Part shown: piece after piece, positions 31,980 through 43,500 of the stretch
Numbering within the stretch: the first letter of the stretch is position 1
How the letters are laid out: every line of letters starts with the position of its first letter
Assembly: GCA_034359265.1 (NCBI GenBank)
Contig: CP136891.1
Coordinates: 86,384,001 to 86,448,000 of the forward strand
From: Canna indica
Taxonomy: Eukaryota > Streptophyta > Magnoliopsida > Zingiberales > Cannaceae
DNA length: 64,000 nt
Direction: 5' to 3'
Translations under genes and position numbers: made by a program
The notes under the pieces: model-generated
Seen by the model: the letters and a program-made list of their open reading frames with translations, nothing else
What the model was told of the DNA's origin: nothing
Database searches by the model: none

Positions 31980-34180
31980 AAAAAGGGTTTCCAGGTTTTA
32001 ATCAACTAATTCCATATTGATTGAAGCCATTAAGGCACTAATTCCATATGAATTAAAAAGGACCAAAAACATTGACTTGCGACAAAAAGGCACAAATCCA
32101 ATTCAAGACTTGTTCTTTTCTAACACTCAAAACCATTGTTTAATGTTTATGCTTGGTGAAATCTTTTTTTTCCTCTGGTAATATCATGCATTAGAACTTG
32201 AAAATAGCATAGAACTGTCTAAAATTGTGTGCCTAGGTATTTCAAGATGATAGAATAAAAATGTTAACTTCATCCATTGTGTCCTAAATTTATTTAGGTG
32301 CTAAATGTTGCTTCAATCAAATTCCTATGTCCGATTTTATCGAAAAAAATTGAAAGTAATAGATGATATGTTAGTCAATTAGGCAGCCTAATGAGGTGTA
32401 ATCTGGAACTAGCAACTCAATCAATAATTAAGAAATACGATGGTTGTAAAGAATCTCAAAAGCTCATTTTAAGGGTATTTTAAAACTGTAATGGCATGTT
32501 TGCTTTATACGATAAAAAAGAATATGATAAATGATAAATTAATATTCATTACTTATTTAGTGGATGAATTAAAAAAAAATAAGAATAAAAAAATATAAAA
32601 TTGATATTATATTTGATCGTACACCAGATTTTAAAAATTTATATCCAAACCATCCTTTTTTATTATCCAGTCCAATCTTATTCAATCCAATTAAGCAAAC
32701 ATACCATAATTGATTATTTTGTCTTTCCAAATAAGAGAATAAATCTTTAGTCATTTTTAACTACTGCTTGTATCTTCGACTCGAACCAATTCTAGTGGAA
32801 GGAAGGACGATAATCCAAAAGCCTCTTAGCAGGGGACGGCAAATGGAACATTTTAGGACTTATTTGGATGGTGGAATATGGAGGATGTGAAAGTGAGGAG
32901 TTAATTATCTTGTGTTTGACTTTCATTTTTAGAATGAGATGAAGGAGTTCGGAGGTGTTAAAAACCCCTCAATAAGGAGGGATAAAAATTTGGAATATTT
33001 TTAATGCCATCAAAAATATCATTTTACCCTCCATTAAATCAAAAAAATTCTCTTATTTTTTTTTAATTATCTAATTTGTATAGTTATCTTTCATTAGAAC
33101 TAGCGTTTTTTGGCCCAGCCCGACATGATAAAATCGGGCTTAGATTAATTCTTATCATGCCTCAAGTCGTTATTGTGGCAGCTCGATAAGGCCCGAACAA
33201 ATATCAAGTCAGACCAGACAATATAGGCCCGGCCCGGCGCGATAGCTTGATAAGAATTTTTTATTCATTATCAAAATATTGATCTAAATCGGCTCGATAG
33301 CTCGATTTGGGCCGATAATCCTATCCTGGTAACTCCAATCCGGGCCCTATAGCACGATTTGAGCCTGAACCCGACCCAATAACACAATTCGAGCCCGATA
33401 GTCCGATTCTGAATGTTTGTTATTATGCCAATGGGTCGAGCTGGCCCGTTTACTATTCATATCGCGCTGGGCCCGAGACCTAGACCCAAACTTTTATTGG
33501 TCCGACCCGGGCCCGACCGATAAAAGCTTTGAATTTTTTTTTGAAATTTAATCATATTTAAAAAAACTTATCAATTTTTTAATAAGACATAATCATGTTT
33601 AAGAGTTTTGATGAAACTTTTGAATCTAGTTCAAGAATTTTGGTAAAACTCTTAAATCCAATTCAAAAGTTTTGGTAAAACTTTTATACAATATGATGAT
33701 ATGTGTGTCTTATATCAGTTATAACATGTGTTCATGAATTATTCATATTTTTTAATAACTATATCGAAACTCTTGAACTCAATTCACGAGTTTTTGAATG
33801 GAAACAGGACAAACGGGTGAAAAGATTACCAAAATATGAAATCAAAGGTATTTTCATATATTTTTTTCAGAATTCATAGGGTTCTGAAAATTTTGGGATC
33901 CCTATTCCGGATTCAAAATTTCCCGAAAAAATTATTTCAGATTAAATAAATTGCTCTATTGAATTTGCTATTAGAAAATGTAATTAAGTTGTCCATCTTA
34001 TAACAAAGCAACCTGATATGGATGTAATTCTCTATGGAAACTTTTCTGGTATTGATTATTATAGATAAACAAAGTTATCTTTTTCTTTTGGTAAAAGCAA
34101 AAGATGACCTTGTTCTTTCAATACTATAAATTACAGAAGAATAAAAAGTCATAGAAGTATTTAACGCAGACGTGCACGTG
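31980..34180. other. Intergenic repeats and MITE-like pieces
   Basis: No gene is visible. A probable MITE spans about 32494-32706, with a GGCATGTTTGCTT left end and an inverted GGTATGTTTGCTT right end. Another end-like motif (ggacttatttggatgg) is near 32857. From 33110 to 33525 the DNA is dense in short GGCC and CCCGA words (cccgacccaa, gggcccgacc), resembling subterminal repeats of a cut-and-paste transposon. The remainder is AT-rich. Confidence 0.4.
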
Positions 34181-34189
34181 CAGATATTT

Positions 34190-34683
34190 TTTGTTACCAA
34201 AAAAAAGATAATTTTATTTAAATCCTGACTGAGCCAGGGCCAAAAAAAATCATTATACAATATTTTCTCCAATTGTGGAGGCCTAATGGATGACCAAATC
34301 AAAATATCTCGATTCTGCCAAGCCCTTGTTGTTGTCCAATGAGCAGCTTCATTCGCCTCTCTATAACAAAAGATGAAACTTTTTAAATTACATTGCAGAG
34401 ATAAATGAAAAATATCTTCAACAATTGAGTTAATTTCCCAATGTGCATCTATCCTTTTGTTCAGCACATCAACCATAATTTTGGAGTCGGTCTCAACTTG
34501 GAACATAGGGAAATTATGCGCCAAAGCAAAGGTTAAACATTTTTTTATTGCCAAAGCTTTCATATGTAAAGTAGATTTGCCAATTTCATAGCAGCTTAAT
34601 ACAAAAGAGCAACAACCATTGTTAAATCGAACCACCATCATCATCTGTAAAAGATGCATCACATTTAATTTTGAGAAATCCAA
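34190..34683 (-). pseudogene. LINE ORF2 RNase H domain
   Basis: A RNase H-like (RVT_3) domain with HMKALAIKKCLTFALAHNF and VETDSKIMVDVLN, containing the expected acidic residues, then CYREANEAAHW with the late His region. It is followed by the LINE C-terminus and 3' tail. It is cut off from the reverse transcriptase by frame breaks. The fragment at 795-1075 is a second, shorter copy of this end. Confidence 0.75.
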
Positions 34684-34779
34684 GTGGTGAGGGATTTCAT
34701 TTGACCAAGATATATTTACTTATAGAAGTGCCCTCATGATTCGTTTTACTGAAGTAGGATTCAGTAAAAGCTAAAATTT

Positions 34780-35240
34780 TCGTCACCAAGACCGAGGGGA
34801 TAGGCTGTCTAACTTCATGCACCAAGAGATTTCTAGCGTGCCAGATGTACCAACATTCATTAGCAATGATCGCAGGTCGATAGGAGGTTCCTCTGGGATG
34901 GGGGTAATAGGAGAAAATCCAAAAAGGATCCCAGGCAGAAGGGGGGCTAATGGTAGTGCTGGTTTTTTCCTGAATAAGGTCTCATATACTAATGGCGAAA
35001 GGGCATAAAAGTAACAAATGTTCAATGATTTCATAGGCTAAGTTGCAAAAAGGACAAAGAGTAGGAATATTAAGACCCAGGTAGTGAAGACGAGCTCTGG
35101 TGGGAATTCGCTAGTGGAAAAGTTTCCAACAAAATAGTTTAATTTTTGGGGCAAAAAGCAAATTCCAGATAGACTTCCACCGACGATCAGATTGCCCGGT
35201 TGAAGATACATGGCTTCTAAGAAACTCATAGGCGGACTTA
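34780..35240 (-). pseudogene. LINE ORF2 zf-RVT region
   Basis: Frame-broken minus-strand sequence between RT and RNase H. Pieces such as LPQKLNYFVGNF and LVFTTW recall the IPQKVKLFLWR core of the zinc-binding region in plant LINEs. Assignment rests mainly on position and this short similarity. Confidence 0.45.
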
Positions 35241-36091
35241 GTGGTAACTCTACCCCCGAAAAAGTATTTTCAGATTAACTTATCATCATTGGGGTTCATA
35301 GGCAACTCAATCCGAAAAATGGAATCCCACACCACCGAGCTAAAGTAAGTGCTACAAACATTCTCGTTCCAAGCAGAGTTCGAACTTAAAGTACTTACAT
35401 TCAAACCATCAGCAACAGTGAGCAAATCCATATGAATGAAAGAAGGTTTTAAAGATAAAGGTAAGTCAAAAAAGTTAGTTATCTTTCATTAAAGAAGAGT
35501 TTTCCCCATTATTTATTATTTTGAAAAAATCGGGAAGTAATTGTTCAAAAGCCGATCGGAACAAACGCCAACTCCAAGAACATTTTTTATCTTGAGAAAA
35601 GAAGATTTTTGGATCCTTATATTTAGTTTTGACCAAGTCAACCAAGGGAGAAGGCTTGTTACTTAAGAAATCAAAAATTCATTTAGATTGAAGTGCAAAA
35701 CCCTTAAAGTGCAAATCTTACAACCCTAAACCCCCAAAAAATTTTTGGCAAAGTGATCGTAGTCCAATTTATCAAATGTAATCCTTTTTTGTTCTTAGCG
35801 GACGACCAGAATTTTTTTATTATTGGGCATTCAATTTTATCCACTTGTTTTTTAAAAAATTAAGAAATCGACATGGAATGTAAAGGAATAGAATTCAAAA
35901 CTGAATTAATTAAAACTACTCGGCCAGTTTGAGATAGAAAATTTGACTGCCAATTTCTCAGTTTGCTACTAATTTGATCAGAAATTAAATCAAAGGCTTG
36001 GGTTGGAGGTCTTCAAGGAGCAATAAAAGTACCCAAATATTTAAATGAAAACTTACCAATTTTCATATTAAGAGAATTTGAAATCATGGCT

Positions 36092-37432
36092 TTAACACTT
36101 CGGGTAGTGTTTTCCAGGAATTTTTTTTTCAGATTTGGACAAATTAATTGTTTGACCAGTGAGTTGAGCATACTTTTGGAAAATCTCAGAAAAAGTCCTC
36201 AAACTTTTTGGATTAGCACGAAAAGTCACAAGAATATCATCAGCATACATTAAATAACTAATTTGAAATCTATTTTTGATTTTAAAAAGGGTAAACTTAT
36301 TGCTTCCAATAGTTTGATTAAAGAGCAGAGTCAATAATTGAGAGATCAAAACATAAAGGTAAGGTGATATAGGATCACCCTGCCTGAGACCCCTTTTAGA
36401 GCCAAAAAATGGGGAGAGTTTGTTATTTAAAATGCAAGCAAAATCAATAGTTGAGAGACAAGAATTAATCCAATTTATAAACAGCGAAGGAAAATTGCAA
36501 GCTTTAAGAATACTCAAAATCGAATCCCAGCTAATTTTATCATATGTTTTAGCCAAATCAATTTTAATCATCACATATAGATTTTTGCATTTGGAAGCAA
36601 ACATAGAGTGTGTTATTTCTTGGGCAAGTAAAATATTATCATGAATACTTCTACCCTGAATGAATGCAGACTGTTTGTAGGAAACCAATTTAGGCAAGAC
36701 ACATTTCAATCCATTTGTCAGACATTTTGATAGAATCTGATAGCTAAGGTTACACAGGACTATGGGCCTAAAATCACCTATGCCATAAGGATTTCTAACT
36801 TTGGGGATAAAGGATAAAACAATTTTATTCCAATCTCTAGATAGCAAACTATTTTGATGAAAATCATGCATGCAGTTCATAAAATCCTCAAAAATCAAAT
36901 GCCAATAATGTTTAAAAAATTCCCCAGTAAAACCATCCAAATCGAGACTCTTCCCATTTGGAAGAGACTTAACAACATTCCAGACTTCAGAGAGACTAAA
37001 AGGAGCAATTAAATTATTGGCACTAACATGATCAATACATCCAAAGTTAAATTGAGCAATAAGATTTTCAGGAACAGAAACACTATCAGACTAGAGATTA
37101 CGATAAAAATCCAAGAAAGCCAATAAGATATCATCCTGACTTGTAAGCACATAACCATTGCCTAAAACAATTCTACCAATTTTATTTATTCTACGTCTAT
37201 AAGTAGCCATCGATGAAAAATATGCAGAATTAACATCACCCTCAGAAATCCATTTAGATTTAGCTCTACACCACCATTTTAAATTTATTTGTCTCCTAAG
37301 GATAGTAGCCTTATTATATAATGATTTAAGAGCTAATTCATCTGCATTAGATAAACAGGAAGAAGCACATTTAAACTCTAAATTAGCACTTTGAGCATTA
37401 GTATCATCAAGCAAAACTTCTAAATTACCCAA
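36092..37432 (-). pseudogene. LINE ORF2 reverse transcriptase
   Basis: One frame runs from 37432 to 36092 with a single internal TAG at 37091-37093. The first part is the linker (WWCRAKSKWISEGDVNSAYF). The RT follows: LPNGKSLDLDGFTGEFF, FIPKVRNPYGIGDFRPIVL, QSAFIQGRSIHDNILLAQ, IDLAKTYDKISWD (catalytic Asp), RGLRQGDPISPYLYVL, and LMYADDILV with the YADD active site. It ends in a frameshift at an A run near 36120. The RT core residues are intact, but the gene is broken. Confidence 0.88.
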
Positions 37433-38301
37433 AACATAAGTATTCCATTGGGACAGAGCATGTCTGGTAAATCTTAGGCCCGAGGAAAATTACCTTGAAC
37501 CGAAAGACCAGGAGGACTTCATTCCAATCATTATTAACAATAGCCATAGTTTCAGGGTATTCAGTCCAAAAATTATGAAATTTAAATATTATGTTTTTAT
37601 TGTTTAAAACTCCAAAATTGAACAGAAGAGGGCAATGATCTGAATAGCCTTTCGGCAAGTGTGTAAAACAAAAAAAGTGTAACCATGCAGCATTTCAAAA
37701 GAATCGATCAAGACGAATTTGAATTTTAGCAAGATCTATTCTATTATTAGACCAAGTATAAGGAGAACCGATAAAACCTAATCAATCAAACTCATAGAAT
37801 TCACAAAATCAACGAAAGCTCGCGTCGAAAGATTTAGACGAAAAGGCAAACCACCCCTTTTTCATCTTGATGCAAACAACAATTAAAATCCCCACATATA
37901 AGCCACGAATAGCTCGAAAGGTCAAGACAAGTAAAATTTTTCCAATGTTCATTTCGAAAAATCGAATTTGTGCTAGCGTAAATCGTAGTAAATATAAAAG
38001 GTTCCAATTGATCATGACCAATAATGACCGTGATACCTTGAGAATGGACAGATAATACCTTCGATGAAATGACAGAGGTATCCCAAGCCAAGATAATGCC
38101 ACCGGAGGCTCCTCTGGAAGGAAAGGAGGTGTCATCCCACTTCCTTCCAAATGAACGAATAATGATATTTGCTCGGACAACATCAACATGGATTTCCTGC
38201 AGCGCGATTAGATGCACAGAATATTTTTTAATAATACATGATAAATGATCTCTTACCTGACGACGTTAGGCCCCCCGAATGTTCCAACATAAGTAACTCA
38301 T
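37425..38301 (-). pseudogene. LINE ORF2 endonuclease domain
   Basis: It starts at ATG 38301-38299 with MSYLCWNIRGA, a standard plant LINE ORF2 start, and meets TAA at codon 12. The same frame then reads an exonuclease/endonuclease/phosphatase fold: LIALQEIHVD, ASGGIILAWD, IYASTN and WLICGDFNCCL. A frameshift follows near 37840, and PKGYSDHCPLLF, with the catalytic SDH, appears in another frame near 37650. Key endonuclease motifs are visible, but the ORF is inactive as read. Confidence 0.8.
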
Positions 38302-38625
38302 CGTGGAACCAGAGCGAGGGAGGAAACATCAATAGGCATCTCTGAGGATGCCTCCAGTGCGGGAACTGCACTAGATATAGCAGCCCGATTGGGACCAGCT
38401 ACATCATCAGAGGCACAGGCCCGCTTCTGCACCCGCAAGGGGATCGGAGGGGAGAAAGAGATAGGGGCTTTTGGGATTTTAGGTTTTCTGCGAGAAAGCC
38501 GAGGGTCCAACGGGACAAAAGGTGCCGCAAAGGTAAAGTTCAATTCCCCCATCAGCTGTTCCATTGAACGAGATGGGGGGAGGGAATGATCCCTATAGTA
38601 GGTTGGCTTCACCGGCCCTTGTCAC
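38298..38625 (-). pseudogene. LINE ORF1 C-terminal fragment
   Basis: An open minus-strand frame of about 105 codons, basic and proline-rich (DPRLSRRKPKIPKAPISF), ends with a TGA whose first two bases are the last two of the ORF2 ATG (ATGA, 38301-38298). The position directly before ORF2 makes it the tail of LINE ORF1 (gag-like). The N-terminal part with the RNA-binding and zinc-knuckle regions is missing. Confidence 0.6.
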
Positions 38626-38630
38626 AATAG

Positions 38631-40556
38631 TAGGTTAGTTGTCGAACCATCTAATCCCTAGAATAATAAATTATTGTATAAAAACAAAATATCCTAATGG
38701 GTTTGTTGTCTACATCCTTATCAAGAGAAAATGATAGAATCGCATCGTTATCGTGTTGGTAAGATATATGCTGTTGTGGAGAATCAATAATTTAGCGTCG
38801 AGTTATTTCAAACTCTATGACAAAGGCTTACACCTACACGAGTGGATGGTAAACAGACTAACTTTTACTTGTACTCCGAATAACATTTTAAATACCACAA
38901 TGTAAAATATCTATTTTGCCCTTGACATGCATAATACGCAACTTTTCCATCCATTGAGTCAATATCGCCAGGGGGGCATTGTAAGAACTAAAATACAACA
39001 ATGTTAAGAAATATGTAAAGTGAATTAAAGTAAGGGCATCATCAACAATATGAAGAATAAAGTACAATGGCAGGAACATGTTACTAAGGCCGCTGAGAAC
39101 GATGCTGAAACAGTTTGGCAGATAATTCCAACAAGTTTTACAAGGGATGGAAATGGAAAGTGGAAACGATTTGAAATAAGGGATGCCAGTTTGCTGCATT
39201 TGTAACTGATGCACAAAAACATTGTTATCAAACAATACACAGATAGCGAGTAAGCCAAACGCCGGACATGCTTCCTAAGGACGCTTGCATAATAATTCCT
39301 TATCATAAGTAAGCTATGATTCAAGGATGTGCAAAATGTCACGCATTTAGTGCTTGTTATTAGACAAAAAGAATACACTTCACTGCAACAATTCATCTAA
39401 AAGTACAAGCCTCGAACACCATGGATTCAAACTCAGTATGCTACCATAACACGGGCGAAGTTAGAAAATTATTTTAGGAATGGCAAAATATAAAATCACA
39501 CATCATAGAGACAATTACATAGCAAAAAAATATTTTGAGGGAGGGCAAGTATAGCTAAAATACTACTATATATAATATATAGTAATAAATATTCAATGGG
39601 AGAGCCATACATTGGCTCTGCCCATGGCTACCAAGATCATGTTAAACAAACAAGTAATCCACTACTGTGATACAGCTTGCCAATGAATATGTTAACCACC
39701 AACAGCAATGCAAGGGTGAACAAACTCCACCAGAAAAGCATAATTTTCCTTATAGGCCAGCAGGGAAAAAAACAGCTATCTTTACAGGAAATGTACAAGT
39801 TGATCAAAATCTAAAACCCAGTGGAGCAAGATACGAGTGTGACACATCAGGCAACAAAATACTATTTTACTCATAAAAACTACGCCCACAATGTTATCTT
39901 ACCGACAGAAGAATCCTTGGTTCTAAGAATCAAGTTAGCATGAGAATTGCAATGATACTGCCACGCCAACAAGCCTGAACAAGCCTCGTAAAGCAAGTGC
40001 AAAGGCTTCCACTGTTAGGAAGTGAAGAGGAAATTATGCTATTTCCACACGTACTACAAGTACTAAATTAAAGAGTTGAATCTACCAAGCAATAATAATC
40101 CATGTAAAACTAAAAGGCTGCAGTACATCCCAAGAGGGTATGCCAAGTGAGTGTCATAATTACAAGTCCTGGCTAGGATAACCCCCCCCCCCAACCAAAG
40201 CATGAAAAAGAAATATGTTGAGGGCACCTCCCAAAGGCTGCAGTACATCTCTCATCTGATGCACGTTTCCATGGAGTTCTAATACAGAGCACAAATATTT
40301 AGCTCCTTTGAAGAAGACTCCAAGCACAATTTCCATCAATACTCTAGCATAGATATGTAAAATAATCCAAGATGAAACTAAGAAACCACATAAAGAAAAG
40401 ACAAGCTATAATCTCACCAGATCTACATATCCCCCTTGGTGCATCTTTTCGCTATGCAACCACGGCATGGCTCAGTTGACTGACGAACAACATTTGGGAG
40501 AAAAGAAACCAGATAAAGCAGACAGTTCAGATCCTTCAACTTATCTTTCCAGGACA
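38631..40556. other. Spacer between LINE and PAT1 3' end
   Basis: No gene is supported here. The part nearest 40556 is probably the PAT1 3' UTR. A poly-C run (about 11 C) lies near 40180, and the short motif aaggctgcagtacatc occurs twice (about 40110 and 40234). The ORFs in this region are short and AT-rich. Confidence 0.4.
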
Positions 40557-43500
40557 TCAACCAGGAACAGATTCGGAGGTTACAGGTTCAGAAATACTTC
40601 GATGATCAGTGGAAACTGTAACAGGCATTGATCTTTGAGTAAAATCAAGTAAAATGTTACGCTGGTTATCATTTGTGTGAGGAAGGCTTGCCCTTAACAG
40701 GTCAATAGGCATCTCCCTGCTTACAGCTATGGTTGCCTCAGATCCACTGGCTGAATCATTTGGTGACTGAACAAGTAGCATTCGCCGAATACTGTCATAT
40801 TTGCTCAGACAGTACTCTGCAAGAAGCGCAAAGAAAGCGTCAAATGATGCCTGCCATAGAGTTCGGTTAGATATATTATAGTTACTTGCAGCACGAGGAT
40901 CTGTCAGAAGATAAGTTGCTCTTTCAAGAATGGATTTCACAGCAACGGTGGCTCCATCACCAGCCGAACTTCCAATCGGACGAAGAGGTGGTTGCTCAGA
41001 TGAACATACTACAGCAGCAAGGCAAGCACTGAGTGCACTTAATTCCATGTTGCGCACACACAAAGAAACAGCATTAGCAAGACTTGTTATTGTTTCTGCT
41101 GCACTAGAATCTGAAGGCAAACCACCAAATAATAACCTCAAGTGTCTAAATATTGCCATGCAGACCACTCGTACAAGGTCACTTCCAGGATTGAGAAGTT
41201 GAAGATAGCGTGATATGAGCTTTCGGCCCTTGGGAACAGAGACTATGCGAAGAAAAACTATGTCATCCTGTGGGCCAAGCCCAACTGAATGACCAACTCT
41301 ACTAGGACTAAGTGGATCGACAAGATTAAGTGATGCAGCAAGCCCTTCCAGGAAAATCTGTCTTCTCCGCATAAGTTGCAATCCACCATCTTGTGGAGGG
41401 TTGAATTGCAAAAGCCGATCAATATCATCTACATCAAGGAGGACGCAGATGCCATCTTCAATAGTAATCCTAGCTGCCAAAAGTGGCTCATGGTCAAGGG
41501 GCTTCACGGAAGAATTCTGTTCATGTGTGCCATCACCAAATGAGGATGGTGTGTCAACTTCGAGAAGAGAGCGAGGTCTACGAATTGATGAGAATGGAAC
41601 CCTCCTGGATGTGTCGACCTGAAGATAAGCATGTGATTCATTACCACCACGAGACCGAGTAGGTGTATCTTTTATTGCTGTCGGACAGAAATTCTGTTTC
41701 AGCCTTCCAGCAGATTGTTTGGCGAGACAAGCCTGGTGATAATAATCATCTACGTAAGGATCACTTGAGTGGGTTGCTGCATTCTGCATTTTTAAAATGC
41801 TTTCTATCTCTTCAGGTGACATGTACTTTGATCTAATCTGTGGCCATCTATTATCACTTTTCGTGCTACCAGCATCAGACTGGTGAGCATAACGTATATG
41901 TTGTCTTCCTTTTTGTGATGCCTTAGATCTGCGTTCTCTCAGATCAGGCATAACAACAGAAAGTTCAAACTTGTTCCTCAATTGCGGAGGGGAACCATGT
42001 GGGCTGAATAAATTAGTCTGCAAGTGAGAAAAGTGGGGATGAGATGGCTGGACCTGCTGCAATCTCTGCTGTTGATGGCGTGTTAATAATTGTGAAGCTA
42101 CCAAATTGCTTGGGAGAGATAATTGTTGCTGTAGCAAGTTAGGCAACATATTCTCACTTGAAAATACACTAGATTGGTTCAGCAAATAGCTCCTTGTCCG
42201 GCTACTTATTGCAGGACCAGGAGGTACAATCTGGGATAGGTCAGCACCATAGTGTAATCCACGAGTAAATCCTCCTAAATGTTGCTGAGTATCAGAATAA
42301 GGGAAAAGACTTGAGCCAGGAAGTTGGAGCCCAGTATTAAGAGATGGAATGCTTAAATGCCTTGTAAGGTTTGTTAATGGCTGAGATCGTGCACCGGGTG
42401 GAGTGTAGGAAGTAAAAAATGAATTTGGCGCAAGTATTGCTTCCCGAGTGTATTGCTGCCGCTTCTGCTGTTGCAGCTGTTGTTGTTGGTGTTGCTGCTG
42501 CTGAGGGTATGAAGATGCTCTGTACAGTGGTTTGGATTCAGAAAGCCGAGATGGAGAGGGACGTGGCTGTGACCACCATCTTTTACCTTCCGGATTATTT
42601 TCAGCATCTAATATTCGCTGATCAATCCAGTTCAAATAGTCCTCATCCAGTGTCCAGTCCACAGTTGAAGAACCTGAAACAAAAAGGAGATTTGACCCTA
42701 ATAACATCATCTACAATAAGGAAACACGGAATTTTCTCCTAGAAACAGGAGATCAATTGAGCACATGAGTGTATCTTTAACAAGCGCCGTAAGGTATGTG
42801 AAAAGAATGCAAAACAAAACTGCAGAACTAGAAGTTACAATATAGCCAAACAGCAACACATTACAAAGCATTTGTACAACAAGTTTCTTTGTTTAAAATA
42901 TAGCCTTAACATAATGAAATCAAAATATCAGATGACTATATTAACTATCTTGTAATGGTTGGAACACGAAAAATAATTGACCTCGTTGTCTTGTTAAAAG
43001 AAAGTGTCCACCTTTTCTCATATTAGTTTGTGCCTACAATGGTAATAAACTGATAACTATTTTAGTCTCTATACATGACAGCCTTCAATTTCTCATTTGC
43101 TAAGATCTCAATTGCACACCTTAGTGAATCCAAGTTATAACCATTTTTCCATATTCAAATACTATTTATCTGAGCTTAAGTTGTCACAGACCATCAGAGT
43201 TGTTCTTCCAATTGGGATAGGGCAAAAGACTAAACTTAAAGACCAGGCTAACCTTCAGCTCAAGAAGGAACTAGAATGAACAGGGCCAGTTACCAATTAA
43301 CCAGGTCAAATTACTCTACTTATCTTTAAGTTATTATAGGATATAACTTAACAAAATTATTCTATTTCTAAAGAGAATGATCGTTGTTATAGCATATTAA
43401 ACATTTTAAAATTTATCAATCATACAATTTGTGTTACGTACATAAAAAATAATCTAAACTTTAAATATAAATATGAAATGATGAAACATTCAAAGCCTTT

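Larger units (their letters stand above)
34185..38630 (-). mobile_element. L1-type LINE, decayed
   Basis: A minus-strand non-LTR retrotransposon of about 4.4 kb. In transcription order it has an ORF1 tail, an ORF2 apurinic endonuclease, a reverse transcriptase, a zinc-knuckle (zf-RVT) region and a terminal RNase H, the order of plant L1-clade elements that carry RNase H. The 3' end near 34185 has a short A-rich tail. The 5' end appears truncated inside ORF1 near 38625. Nonsense and frameshift changes interrupt ORF2 in several places. I found no convincing target-site duplication. Confidence 0.85.

Noticed and set aside
31783..31980. Plus-strand 65-codon ORF beside the palindromic TATA box
   Set aside because: Short, no recognised domain and no sign of splicing or conservation.
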